From an uncultured Opitutia bacterium (GTDB lineage Bacteria > Verrucomicrobiota > Verrucomicrobiia > Opitutales > Opitutaceae): a stretch of DNA of 64,000 nucleotides. Below are positions 41,249 through 49,648 of this stretch, piece by piece. Position 1 is the first letter of the stretch, and every line of letters begins with the position of its first letter. The notes beneath the pieces are model-generated. The model saw only the letters and a program-made list of their open reading frames with translations, did no database searches and had not been told where the DNA came from. Where the stretch lies: the NCBI GenBank assembly GCA_903859715.1, contig CAIONS010000065.1, positions 1 through 64,000 of the forward strand, in the 5' to 3' direction. Position numbers and translations under genes: made by a program.

Positions 41249-43018
41249 TCAGCCGACCGCCATGACAGCCAGCTCGAGGCTGACGACCGTGACCGGCTGG
41301 CCGGCGCCGTTCTCCACGACGATTTCGTTCCAGCCGTCGCGAACGAGGGAGACGGGGAAAACATAATTGTACGCGACGTGATCCGGCGTGTGGTGCGTCA
41401 GCGAGCCGCACGGGAAGAGCAGGCGGTCGGTCGCGGTGCGCGCGGCGGAAGGCCAGCTGGCATTGAACGCCACGGGCAGGTCGCCGGTGGGATCGGATTT
41501 CTTCAGCACGACTTGGACGACCAGCCTGAGCCCGCGATCCGCCGGCTCGGCGCACATCGGCAGCCGAAACGACTGACGCCACGTGTGCTCCAGAACCACC
41601 GGCAATTGGGGCGGCGCCTCGAAGGGCGGTTGCGCCAGGCCGGTAAACCCGCGGTCGGAAAAAGCGTAGTGCTTTGGCTGGCCGCGCAGGAATTCCAAGC
41701 GGTGGATGTCGCGCAGGAACGTGTAGTCCGAGACCAGCCCCGGGATCCGGGCCTGGTCCGTGCAATAGAAGTTAAACCACTCGATGCCGTCCGCCCCCAG
41801 CACGAGTTTGCCGGCGGCGTTCGCGTACAGCATCTCGCGGCTCGAGGAGAGATAGCGGATGTCGCGCGTCATCTTGAGCGATGGCGCCAGGGTGGGAATG
41901 GCATTCGCGCCGTCCTCGATGACGCCGTAAATCGCCGGATACTCCCCGACCTGCCGGCGGAGCTCGTCGTGTGGCATGTCCCACGTGGTGCGCCAGAAGC
42001 CGGACGGGCAGATGAAATCGAGCGTGCCTTCGCGGCTGAGCGTCACGACATCGATGCCGATGCTGCGCAGGGTCTCGAGCCGGCCGGGAATGCGGAGGCC
42101 GAAATAATACGGCCGGCCGTTCTTCGCCGCGCGACGCTGGGTCAGGACGCGTACGGAACGGAACCACTCTGTCATCATCGCCACCGTGGCCTCGTCGGCC
42201 GTCGGCTCGCAGCACAGCGGGTTGCGCCACCAGTCGAGCTCGAGCCCGTCGAAGTCGTAGTCCTCCACGACTTCGCGAATCTGCGCAAACATCGTGTCCC
42301 GGACTTCCTTGAGGCCGTAGTTGAGGCCCTCGCGATAGGTGAGGTCGCCGGCCATGGACGGATAGGTGCTGTGGTGCAGCCGCATCTCCGGGCGCCGGAG
42401 CAGCGGATGGTTGAAGAAGCTGCCCGTGAAATTCTTGTGACCGTGCAGGTCGTTCATGCGGATACTGACCCAGGGTGCCACGCCGCGCTGCCGGCAGGCC
42501 ACGGAGGTTTCGGCGAGCCAGTCGGTGCCCGCCTCGACGAGATCGAGGTAGCGGTTGAAGAACAGGACCGTGGTATCGAGGTACGCCCCGACCTCCGCGG
42601 GCTTCGTGAACCCGGCGCAGATTGCATGGCCGCGGAAGAACTCGCGGTCGCCGCGGCGATAGCCGTCGAGGATGGTCGGCAGGGTCTTGCTCGGGTACCA
42701 CGCCTTCGAGGCGTTGGCATTGATCAGGAAGGTATCGATGCCGTTGCCCTGCAGGGTCTCGATGTAGCGGTGGATCGCCCGGGCGGAAAACGGGCCGCCT
42801 TCCGGCTGCCAGCGCTCGGGGTTGTAGAAATAAACACAGGTGTCGCCGTTGAAGAGATTGCGGTGGCGATCGAGCAGGGTGGTCTTCGCGGATGCGGCGG
42901 CCGGGGCGGACGCAAGGCCCGGCGGAGAGTCTGCGGTGGCGAGCAAACGCGGCAGGATCGTGGCGGCGGTCGCGCCCAGCGCGGCGGAGCGGAGGAAATC
43001 GCGGCGGGTATTGGTCAT
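41249..43018 (-). CDS. TAT-exported glycoside-hydrolase-like protein
   Basis: A 589-residue protein with a twin-arginine signal (TNTRRDFLRSAALGATAAT) and a long TIM-barrel-like domain. The segment DYDFDGLELDWWRNP looks like a glycosidase beta-strand end with acidic residues, and ITLQGNGIDTFLINANAS-like and GVAPWVSIRMNDLHG segments resemble COG1649/GHL-type barrels. The C-terminal 120 residues are beta-rich (DGWNEIVVENGAGQPVTVVS). Substrate unknown, presumably a glycan. It precedes the TPR gene by 80 bases on the same strand and probably belongs to the same, now truncated, sugar-use locus. Confidence 0.75.
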   Translation of the reverse strand: MTNTRRDFLRSAALGATAATILPRLLATADSPPGLASAPAAASAKTTLLDRHRNLFNGDTCVYFYNPERWQPEGGPFSARAIHRYIETLQGNGIDTFLINANASKAWYPSKTLPTILDGYRRGDREFFRGHAICAGFTKPAEVGAYLDTTVLFFNRYLDLVEAGTDWLAETSVACRQRGVAPWVSIRMNDLHGHKNFTGSFFNHPLLRRPEMRLHHSTYPSMAGDLTYREGLNYGLKEVRDTMFAQIREVVEDYDFDGLELDWWRNPLCCEPTADEATVAMMTEWFRSVRVLTQRRAAKNGRPYYFGLRIPGRLETLRSIGIDVVTLSREGTLDFICPSGFWRTTWDMPHDELRRQVGEYPAIYGVIEDGANAIPTLAPSLKMTRDIRYLSSSREMLYANAAGKLVLGADGIEWFNFYCTDQARIPGLVSDYTFLRDIHRLEFLRGQPKHYAFSDRGFTGLAQPPFEAPPQLPVVLEHTWRQSFRLPMCAEPADRGLRLVVQVVLKKSDPTGDLPVAFNASWPSAARTATDRLLFPCGSLTHHTPDHVAYNYVFPVSLVRDGWNEIVVENGAGQPVTVVSLELAVMAVG

Positions 43019-43057
43019 GGGGTGGGGTAAGGCGTGACCGGGCCCGGGCCTGCTGAT

Positions 43058-43159
43058 TCAGGACGTGTCGGTGCCCGCTTGAAGGGTGCGGTAATCGTCG
43101 GGGAGGTAACCGAAGCCGATATGCTCCCAGAAAGGCAGGCCGGCGAGGTTGTAATCCAT
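43058..43159 (-). pseudogene. Possible acetyltransferase C-terminal remnant
   Basis: A 33-residue frame MDYNLAGLPFWEHIGFGYLP followed by DDYRTLQAGTDTS. The pattern N-x-A-G-x-x-F-W-E-x-x-G-F is that of GNAT acetyltransferase C-termini. No upstream portion is found in the 95 bases before the metal-sensor gene. Probably debris; the rest of the 236-base gap shows only small palindromes (GAGTC-GACTC). Confidence 0.35.
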
Positions 43160-43254
43160 CACGAGTCCTCTTTGAGACTCATGTCCTCCGTCCGGGACTG
43201 GAGACAAATCCGTCGTCCTGGCCGCCCGGGTCATCAGCCGGGTTTCCGACGACC

Positions 43255-43539
43255 TTACTCGATGTAGCGTTCGAGCACCTCGACCAGCTCGCGCAGGGCG
43301 CGGCGGCCGGAATCCTCGCGGGCGGCCTGCTTGATACTGTGGTGCAGGTGCTGGTGAATGATTTTCTCGGACAGCGACTTGAGCGCCCGCCGGGCGGAGA
43401 CCAGCTGGTTGAGGATCTCCGCGCAGCCGCACTCGCGGTCCAGCATCGCCTCGATGCCCTTGAGCTGGCCGGCCACCCGGCGCAACCGGAGCTGCAGGGC
43501 GTGGCGTTCCGCCTCGGGGTGGGGGGAGTCGTGGGACAT
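43255..43539 (-). CDS. CsoR/RcnR-family metal-sensing repressor
   Basis: A 94-residue four-helix repressor of the CsoR/RcnR/FrmR family (DUF156). The frame extends to 43572, but the ATG at 43539 (MSHDSPHPEAE) places a histidine at position 3 as in RcnR. Core: LRRVAGQLKGIEAMLDRECG, with C39 equivalent to RcnR Cys35, and H64 equivalent to His60 in IIHQHLHHSI. The fourth ligand position (RcnR His64) is Ser68, with His66 and His67 nearby, so the ligand set is unusual. Together with the divergent Ni/Co exporter this suggests nickel or cobalt sensing. Confidence 0.88.
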   Translation of the reverse strand: MSHDSPHPEAERHALQLRLRRVAGQLKGIEAMLDRECGCAEILNQLVSARRALKSLSEKIIHQHLHHSIKQAAREDSGRRALRELVEVLERYIE

Positions 43540-43552
43540 GGGCGTGACATTA

Positions 43553-43613
43553 CGGGGACCACCCCGGCGCACAAATGCATTTTTTGGGTTTGCCGCGGCA
43601 TGGGGGGAGGGGG
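43553..43613. promoter_or_regulatory. Probable operator region of the metal-sensor/exporter pair
   Basis: CGGGG-ACCA-CCCCG (43553-43566) is a G/C-tract inverted repeat and a 12-base G-rich tract interrupted by one A follows at 43602-43613. RcnR/CsoR-type repressors bind G/C-tract palindromes flanked by A/T. The region is the whole intergenic stretch between the two divergent genes. Confidence 0.5.
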
Positions 43614-43625
43614 TATGATCCTTTA

Positions 43626-44702
43626 ATGAACCTGGCGTTTATCCTGCAACCCGAGACCACGGTCAGCTGGCTTTACCTGCCCGCGGCGGTGCTGCTGGGG
43701 GCGCTGCACGGGCTGGAGCCCGGGCACTCCAAGACCATGATGGCGGCGTTCATCGTCGCGGTGCGCGGCACGGTCGCGCAGGCGTTCCTGCTCGGGCTTG
43801 CGGCGGCCTTCTCCCACACGCTCATCATCTGGGCGCTGGTGGGCCTCGCCCTGCATTATGGCAGCCAATGGAATGTCGAGGCAACGGAGCCCTACCTGCA
43901 ACTCGGCACGGGCGCGATCGTGATCGGCCTGGCGCTGTGGACGCTGTGGCGGATCCGGCGGGACCGGGGCGGCCACGATCACCATCACCACGATCACGCG
44001 CACGACGAAAGCCGCACCCTGACGAGTCCTTGGGGTGAAGTTGAGTTGAAGCTCGATGAAGCGGAAGGCCCGGCCAACTGGCGGGTCAGAGTGCCGGCGG
44101 AGGCCCAGGCCGGGGCGATCGTGGTCACGCTCCGGCGTCCGGAAGGACCGGCGGAAGTTTTCAAGCTTCAAGCGAACGGGGGTGATTGGGTCAGTGAAGA
44201 GGTGGTCGCGGAACCGCACGAGTTCACGGCGGAAGTTTCCGTGTACGGGCCCAAGGGCGGATTTACCGGCGAGGTGGAGTTCCACGAGTGCGCGCACGCC
44301 CATGAGACGGGGGAGGACGGGGAGCTGGACGCCCACGCCGCGGCGCACGCAGCGGACATCCGCCGGCGGTTTGACGGCAGCCGCCCGGTGACGACCGGCC
44401 AGATCATCCTGTTCGGCCTGACCGGCGGACTGATGCCCTGTCCGGCCGCGTTCTCGGTGCTGCTGCTTTGCCTCCAGATGAAAAAGCTCACGCTGGGGTT
44501 TGCGTTGGTGGCGGCGTTCAGCCTCGGGCTGGCGGTGACGCTGGTGAGCGTGGGCATGGTGGCCGCCTGGGGCGCCAGCCGGCTGGTGAAAAGTCCCGGG
44601 CGCTTCAGTGCCTTGGCTCGCAATGCCCCTTATTTTTCCTCCAGCCTCCTCCTTCTGCTCGGCGTGGTGCTCATGGCCCGCGGGGCCTATCACCTGATCT
44701 GA
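43626..44702 (+). CDS. Nickel/cobalt exporter (RcnA/NreB type) with inserted domain
   Basis: A 358-residue membrane exporter of the NiCoT/RcnA class. The metal motif HGLEPGHSK (28-36) and the second block GLTGGLMPCPAAFSVLLLC (264-282) are classical. Between membrane segments 3 and 4 a soluble loop runs from residue 115 to 255: a histidine cluster HDHHHHDHAHD (117-127), about 90 residues of beta-rich sequence (WRVRVPAEAQAGAIVVTLRR, TAEVSVYGPKGG) and a second His cluster HECAHAHE. Most relatives have only the short His loop, so the inserted domain is notable. Start at the ATG at 43626; divergent from its likely repressor. Confidence 0.88.
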   Translation: MNLAFILQPETTVSWLYLPAAVLLGALHGLEPGHSKTMMAAFIVAVRGTVAQAFLLGLAAAFSHTLIIWALVGLALHYGSQWNVEATEPYLQLGTGAIVIGLALWTLWRIRRDRGGHDHHHHDHAHDESRTLTSPWGEVELKLDEAEGPANWRVRVPAEAQAGAIVVTLRRPEGPAEVFKLQANGGDWVSEEVVAEPHEFTAEVSVYGPKGGFTGEVEFHECAHAHETGEDGELDAHAAAHAADIRRRFDGSRPVTTGQIILFGLTGGLMPCPAAFSVLLLCLQMKKLTLGFALVAAFSLGLAVTLVSVGMVAAWGASRLVKSPGRFSALARNAPYFSSSLLLLLGVVLMARGAYHLI

Positions 44703-44721
44703 CCGGCTGACCTGATTTCCC

Positions 44722-46461
44722 ATGAGCATGACCGCCACGCTGTCCCGCCCCGAGCGAGAACGTCCGGCCATCTGGTTCGAGGCGGTGGTCGTGCTGGGCG
44801 TGGCGGCTTTGCTGCTGGGCGGGGTGGAGGTGGTGTCGCAGTGGCGGCAGCCGTTGCGGCAGACCGTGGAAATCGATCTCTCGGTGCGGGCGCTGCCGGG
44901 TTACGCGCTGCTCTCGCTGGCCCGCGGCTGGATCGCTTATTTTTTCTCGCTGCTCTTCACCCTCGTGGTGGCGTCGTGGGCGTTTTACGACACGCGAGCG
45001 CGCCGCTACATCCTGCCGGCGCTGGACGTGCTGCAGAGCATTCCGGTGCTCGGTTTCCTGCCCGGGCTCGTGCTGGCGCTCGTGGCGCTGTTCCCGCACA
45101 GCAACACCGGCCTGGAACTGTCGTGCGTGATCATGATTTTCACCGGCCAGGTCTGGAACATGGCCTTCAGCTACTATGATTCTCTGTGCGGTGTGCCGGC
45201 GGACTACCGGATGCTCGGCCGGCTGTATGGGTTCAAATGGTGGCATCGGTTCCTGAAGATCGAGCTGCCCTTTGGCGCGCAGGGTCTGCTGTACAACAGC
45301 ATGGTCTCGATGGCGGGCGGCTGGTTTTTCCTGAGCATCACCGAGGCCTTCAAGCTGGGCGACCAGGACTTCCGCGTGCCGGGCATCGGTTCCTACATGA
45401 GCGTGGCCATCGAGCGCGGCGACGTGCGGGCGCAGCTGCTCGGGGTCGTGGCCATGGGCATTGTCATCGTCGTGGTCGACCGGCTGGTGTGGTGGCCGCT
45501 GGTGGTGTGGTCGCGCAAATTCAAGATGGACGACTTCGGTTCCGGGCGGATTAACCAGCCGGGCTGGCAGCGCTGGCTGGCGCGATCGCGGGCGATGCAG
45601 GCGGCCACGCGCCGGATCGGGCTTTGGCTGGCGCCGCTGTCCGCGGTGCCGGGCCCGCCGCCGGCCAGTCCGTTGCCGGCTGCGACCACGGCGACGGCTT
45701 CCTCCGGCCGCACGGCCCGCGGGATCTATTACCTGTTGCTCGCCGCCCTGCTGGGCGCCCTGGCGTGGGGCGGAGTGCAGCTGACCTCGCTGCTGACACG
45801 GGTGAGCGTGGCTGACTGGATTGAAATCCTGCGCAACACCGGGCTGAGTTTCCTGCGGGTGCTCGCGGCCGTGGCGCTGGGCACGCTGTGGACGGTGCCG
45901 CTGGGCGTCTGGATCGGACTGAACCCGAAACTTTCGAGCCGGCTGCAACCCTTCATCCAGTTCGTGGCGTCATTTCCTGCGCCCATGATCTATCCCTGGA
46001 TCCTCCTCCTCGTGCTGAGGACCGGCGGCAGCCTCCAGTGGGGCTCCGTGCCGCTGATCATGATGGGCACGCAGTGGTACATCCTCTTCAACGTCGCCGC
46101 GGCGGCTTCCGCGGTACCCAACGATATCGTGAGCTGCGCCGAGGTGCTGCGGCTCTCGGGCTGGCGGCGCTGGCGAAAATTCCTGCTGCCGGCGGTGTTT
46201 CCCGGGCTCGTCACGGGCTGGATCACGGCCGCCGGCGGGGCGTGGAATGCCACCATTGTTTCCGAGTACGTCCAGATCGGCGACAAGCTCTACCAGGCCA
46301 CGGGGCTCGGCGCCTACATCAGCCGCGCGACCAACGACGGCAATTTCCCGCGGCTCGCCGCCGCCGTGCTGGTCATGGCGCTCGTGGTGGTTGGCATCAA
46401 CCGCTCCCTTTGGAAACGTCTCCAGGTCTTTGCCAACGAACGCTGCCGTTTCCTCACCTGA
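44722..46461 (+). CDS. ABC transporter permease, two fused permease domains
   Basis: A 579-residue inner-membrane protein made of two BPD_transp_1 permease domains in tandem (about 70-270 and 355-565), of the nitrate/sulphonate/taurine importer type. EAA-loop-like segments are YRMLGRLYGFKWWHRFLKIE and CAEVLRLSGWRRWRKFLLPA. The linker (about 300-335) is Pro/Ala-rich. A single chain thus replaces the usual permease dimer. The start is 19 bases after the exporter stop and the stop is three bases ahead of the ATPase ATG, so all are probably one operon. No solute-binding protein is encoded nearby. Confidence 0.92.
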   Translation: MSMTATLSRPERERPAIWFEAVVVLGVAALLLGGVEVVSQWRQPLRQTVEIDLSVRALPGYALLSLARGWIAYFFSLLFTLVVASWAFYDTRARRYILPALDVLQSIPVLGFLPGLVLALVALFPHSNTGLELSCVIMIFTGQVWNMAFSYYDSLCGVPADYRMLGRLYGFKWWHRFLKIELPFGAQGLLYNSMVSMAGGWFFLSITEAFKLGDQDFRVPGIGSYMSVAIERGDVRAQLLGVVAMGIVIVVVDRLVWWPLVVWSRKFKMDDFGSGRINQPGWQRWLARSRAMQAATRRIGLWLAPLSAVPGPPPASPLPAATTATASSGRTARGIYYLLLAALLGALAWGGVQLTSLLTRVSVADWIEILRNTGLSFLRVLAAVALGTLWTVPLGVWIGLNPKLSSRLQPFIQFVASFPAPMIYPWILLLVLRTGGSLQWGSVPLIMMGTQWYILFNVAAAASAVPNDIVSCAEVLRLSGWRRWRKFLLPAVFPGLVTGWITAAGGAWNATIVSEYVQIGDKLYQATGLGAYISRATNDGNFPRLAAAVLVMALVVVGINRSLWKRLQVFANERCRFLT

Positions 46462-46464
46462 GCC

Positions 46465-47790
46465 ATGCCTGATTCCCCTCCCATCCTCATCGAACTCCGC
46501 AGCGTCTGCCACGAATACGCCGCTGGCAGTCCGGAAAACGAGCTCGTCCTGAGCGACGTCAACCTCACCGTGGCGGAGCGCGACGTGGTTGTGCTGCTCG
46601 GCCCCTCGGGCTGCGGCAAGTCCACACTGGTCCGCATCATGGCCGGCCTGATCAAGCCCACGCGCGGCGAGGTGGAGTACCGCGGCATCCCGCTGCACGG
46701 CGTGTCGCCGGGCGTGGCGATGGTGTTTCAGAATTTCGCCCTGTTTCCCTGGCTGACCGTGCGGCAGAACGTGCTGCTGCCCGTCGGCCGGCTGCCGGCG
46801 GAGGAACAGCAGTCGCGGCTGACGAAGGTCCTGGCGACCGTCGGGCTCGGCGCCTACGAGCAGGCTTATCCGCGCGAGCTCTCCGGCGGCATGAAGCAGC
46901 GCGTCGGCATTGCCCGCGCCCTGATCGCCGAGCCGGAGGTGCTCTGCATGGACGAACCGTTCAGCGCGCTGGACGTCCTCACCGCCGAGACGCTCCGCAA
47001 TGAAATCGGCCGGCTGCTCGCCAGTCCCGAGCATCCGCTGCGCACCATGGTGATGGTCACGCACAACATCGTAGAGGCCGTCTATTTCGCGACGCGCATC
47101 GTGGTCATGGCCACGCAACCCGGCCGGGTGGACGTGGTGGTGCCGGTGGACCTGCCTTACCCACGCGATCCGGACGTCCCGGGATTCCGCGCGATCGTGG
47201 AAAAGCTCCACGCCATCCTTACGCGCACCAACCTGCCCGATGCCGGCGAAGTGACGAAGGTCGTGACGACGGAGGCCGGGGGCACCCGCCGCCGGATCGC
47301 GCCGGTTTCGCTGCCGTATGTCACGCCCGGCGAGGTGCTCGGCCTGCTGTCGCTGCTGGGCGACGCCGAATACGATGTCTTCGAGATCGCGGAGCGCCTC
47401 GGCAAGGAGTTCGGTGCGATCATCCGCGTCGTCAAGGCCTCCGAACTGCTCGGCTTCATCGAGACGCCCGGGCAGGAGGTGCGGCTGACCACGCTGGGCC
47501 GGGAGCTCGTGGCGGCTTCGACCGAAAACCAGCGCAGCATCATCCGGGAGCGGCTGATGCAGCTGAAGATTTTCGAACTGCTGGTGCGGCTGATCCGCGT
47601 GCAGCCGGAGCATTGCCTGCCGGACGAGGAATTGCTGCGCGAGTTGCGCACGGCGCTGCCGCACGAGAAGCCGCGTCCGCTGTTCCGGACGCTGCTGAGC
47701 TGGGGCCGCTACGCCGGGCTCATCAGCCACGACCAGCGCCGGCACGTCATCAAGCTCCACCACCACGAGGATCCGCCGCCGCCGGCTTGA
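46465..47790 (+). CDS. ABC transporter ATPase with AAA-associated C-terminal domain
   Basis: A 441-residue ATPase. Residues 1-245 are the nucleotide-binding domain of the nitrate/taurine class: Walker [11 protein letters not shown]-loop [10 protein letters not shown], signature [15 protein letters not shown], Walker [14 protein letters not shown]-loop MVTHNIVEA. Residues 300-430 are the AAA-associated C-terminal domain (winged-helix-like: [20 protein letters not shown]), which is usual for ATPases paired with duplicated permeases and may sense substrate or regulate. Ends in a His/Pro-rich tail. Confidence 0.92.
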   Translation: MPDSPPILIELRSVCHEYAAGSPENELVLSDVNLTVAERDVVVLLGPSGCGKSTLVRIMAGLIKPTRGEVEYRGIPLHGVSPGVAMVFQNFALFPWLTVRQNVLLPVGRLPAEEQQSRLTKVLATVGLGAYEQAYPRELSGGMKQRVGIARALIAEPEVLCMDEPFSALDVLTAETLRNEIGRLLASPEHPLRTMVMVTHNIVEAVYFATRIVVMATQPGRVDVVVPVDLPYPRDPDVPGFRAIVEKLHAILTRTNLPDAGEVTKVVTTEAGGTRRRIAPVSLPYVTPGEVLGLLSLLGDAEYDVFEIAERLGKEFGAIIRVVKASELLGFIETPGQEVRLTTLGRELVAASTENQRSIIRERLMQLKIFELLVRLIRVQPEHCLPDEELLRELRTALPHEKPRPLFRTLLSWGRYAGLISHDQRRHVIKLHHHEDPPPPA

Positions 47791-47876
47791 CCGGGATGTT
47801 TCACCCGCGTCACGCCGTTGTCATCCAGCCAGACCATGCTGCGGGTTTCGCCCGGCCTGATTCGCCGCCCGTTTCC

Positions 47877-48512
47877 ATGAAATCATTTTCCGCGCGTCCT
47901 GCCTTCTGGTTCCTGGCGCTGGCGCTGCTCGCGTTTGGGCCGCGGACGGGCGCCACGATCGTGGGGTTGAACCAGATCGTGACTCCGGACATCCAGCCGA
48001 CGGGGGTGCTGGCGCTGAGCGCGCAGGCCCAGCACACGCTCATCGGCAACAGCCAGCAGCTGCAACTCGAACTGGGGCTCACGCCGCGGCTCGAGGTGGC
48101 GTGGTTCGAGGGGCTCAAGCCGAACGAGGGTTTGTTCAGCACAGAATTCAACCTGGTGCAGCAGGGCCCGAATCTGCTGACGGTCGGGGCGCTCAATTGG
48201 TCGACCCTGGGCGGCTCGCCCCAGCCGGTGGTGGAGTACGGCTATTACACGGCCTCGGACGATTTCATCATCGGGACGATCCGGGTGGACCAGCGGAATG
48301 CCCTGCTGGCCGGGTACAAGCATGTGCTGACAGAGAAGCTCCAGTTTTCCACCGACTTTCAATCGGGCACGGGCGGCGCGGCCACGGTGGGCCTGACCTG
48401 GAACATCACGCCGTCGCTCTCGATCAATCCGGCGCTGTACCGGATGAATTCCTCCCCGCACCACCTGCTCGGTTATGTGGTGCTGACGTGGAACTTTGTC
48501 CTCTGGAAGTGA
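47877..48512 (+). CDS. Exported beta-rich protein, probably outer-membrane
   Basis: A 211-residue protein with a signal peptide (SARPAFWFLALALLAFGPRTG, cleavage near GAT-IV). The rest is alternating hydrophobic/polar beta strands (QLQLELGLTPRLEVAWFEGL, GTIRVDQRNALLAGYKHVL, QFSTDFQSGTGGAATVGLTW) ending in an aromatic-rich strand (YVVLTWNFVLWK), all typical of a small outer-membrane barrel. The frame is open upstream to 47613, inside the ATPase gene; the ATG at 47877 is the sensible start. It may be the outer-membrane channel or sensor for the ABC system before it. Confidence 0.75.
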   Translation: MKSFSARPAFWFLALALLAFGPRTGATIVGLNQIVTPDIQPTGVLALSAQAQHTLIGNSQQLQLELGLTPRLEVAWFEGLKPNEGLFSTEFNLVQQGPNLLTVGALNWSTLGGSPQPVVEYGYYTASDDFIIGTIRVDQRNALLAGYKHVLTEKLQFSTDFQSGTGGAATVGLTWNITPSLSINPALYRMNSSPHHLLGYVVLTWNFVLWK

Positions 48513-48516
48513 CGGA

Positions 48517-48622
48517 TTTTATGTGGAACTCAGGAACTCTGGAATCGATCCGCTGAATTCTGGCCTTGGATCAATTCATCTGGTTTGGGGATTGGCCCAG
48601 AGTTCCTGAGTTCCACATAAAA
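48517..48622. repeat. Palindromic element, family D (TTTTATGTGGAACTC)
   Basis: Two perfect 26-base arms (48517-48542 and 48597-48622; TTTTATGTGGAACTCAGGAA at the left) with a 54-base loop that itself contains GATCC/GGATC. Between two convergent genes, where it may serve as a terminator. A worn copy is at 5766-5848. Confidence 0.9.
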
Positions 48623-48644
48623 CCAAGCCAGCCGGCTTCCCGGC

Positions 48645-49460
48645 TCACGCCGTGGCGCCTTGGGATTTGCGAAGGCGGTTGTGCTCGATGCTGGCGTTCC
48701 AGAATTCCAAGGGCTGGCTGAGATGGACTTTCCGCGCGGGCGAGGCGGTCTCGAGCATGATGTTGCCATAAGGCTGGCGGGAGCCGTGGCCATACATGTG
48801 CCAGTCGCAGTACGAAACCAGGTCGTCGATCTCGGTGGAGGTTTTCGCGCGGCGGCCGAGGTTCATCGTGAACATGCGCCGGCGGGTGCCGCCACCAAAC
48901 GAAGCGTGCAGGGTGCGATGGTTGAAGAGCAGGACATCGCCGGGTTCGTTCTCGAGCGGGTAGGCGGGCAGCTCGCGCTGGTGCATTCCCCAATGGGTTT
49001 CGGCGGCGCGGAGTTTCACATCCTCCCACGCCGCGAGGCCGGCCTCGGTATGGGAACCGGGAATCACGCGGAGGCAGCCGGTGTCCTTCGTCACGGGATC
49101 GAGGTAGAGCGCCAGTTTGATGTAGCTGTTGCTTTGATAATTGCTGTCGCGGTGCCAGGTGGTCTCGCCGGTGTAGTAGTTGCCGTCGCTGCTGACGTAG
49201 TTGAAGTCGGGACCGAGGAGATTGCCGACGGCCTCCAGGATGGCCGGATGGTCAAGCAAGGTGCAGAGACCGGCGCTCTGGTCGACGAACGGGATGATCG
49301 AAGTATTCCGGGTGCCGTCATGCTTCAGGCCGTGTTTGGCGAAGACCGACTCGAAGTCGGCGATGATCGTGGGTGCCTCACGCTTGAGGAGGCCGGGGAG
49401 CTTGAGGAAGCCGAAGGTCTCGAAAAAGGCGCGCTGCTGGGCGAGGGTGAGGGTGCTCAT
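48645..49460 (-). CDS. Phytanoyl-CoA dioxygenase (PhyH) family protein 1
   Basis: A 271-residue Fe(II)/2-oxoglutarate dioxygenase. Iron ligands: HxD in ETTWHRDSNYQSN and the distal histidine in FNHRTLHASFGGG; the 2-oxoglutarate arginine is in RRRMFTMNL. GCLRVIPGSHTEAG is the typical PhyH box. The frame is open to 49511, but the ATG at 49460 (MSTLTLAQQRAFF) fits the family. Substrate unknown; in Verrucomicrobia and Planctomycetes such enzymes occur in many copies near carbohydrate genes. Confidence 0.9.
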   Translation of the reverse strand: MSTLTLAQQRAFFETFGFLKLPGLLKREAPTIIADFESVFAKHGLKHDGTRNTSIIPFVDQSAGLCTLLDHPAILEAVGNLLGPDFNYVSSDGNYYTGETTWHRDSNYQSNSYIKLALYLDPVTKDTGCLRVIPGSHTEAGLAAWEDVKLRAAETHWGMHQRELPAYPLENEPGDVLLFNHRTLHASFGGGTRRRMFTMNLGRRAKTSTEIDDLVSYCDWHMYGHGSRQPYGNIMLETASPARKVHLSQPLEFWNASIEHNRLRKSQGATA

Positions 49461-49648
49461 GGGGAAGGGGAAACGGCCGCCATGCTCCGCGGAGATTTCC
49501 CGCGGCGGCAATAGCGAACGCGGCGGATTGGGTGGAATTCAGGGTGGAGCGACTTGCCCCCAAGGCGCTGGTTCGGAAGGCAGACTCACCGGCTCAACCA
49601 ACGCGTTGAGGGCAACACGTTCCACCTTTGGAGCCTACTGCCTATCGC

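Noticed and set aside
41169-41765. A long extension of the TPR protein upstream into the TAT-exported hydrolase gene.
   Set aside because: It is a shadow frame of the hydrolase gene; the ATG at 41168 starts a good signal peptide.
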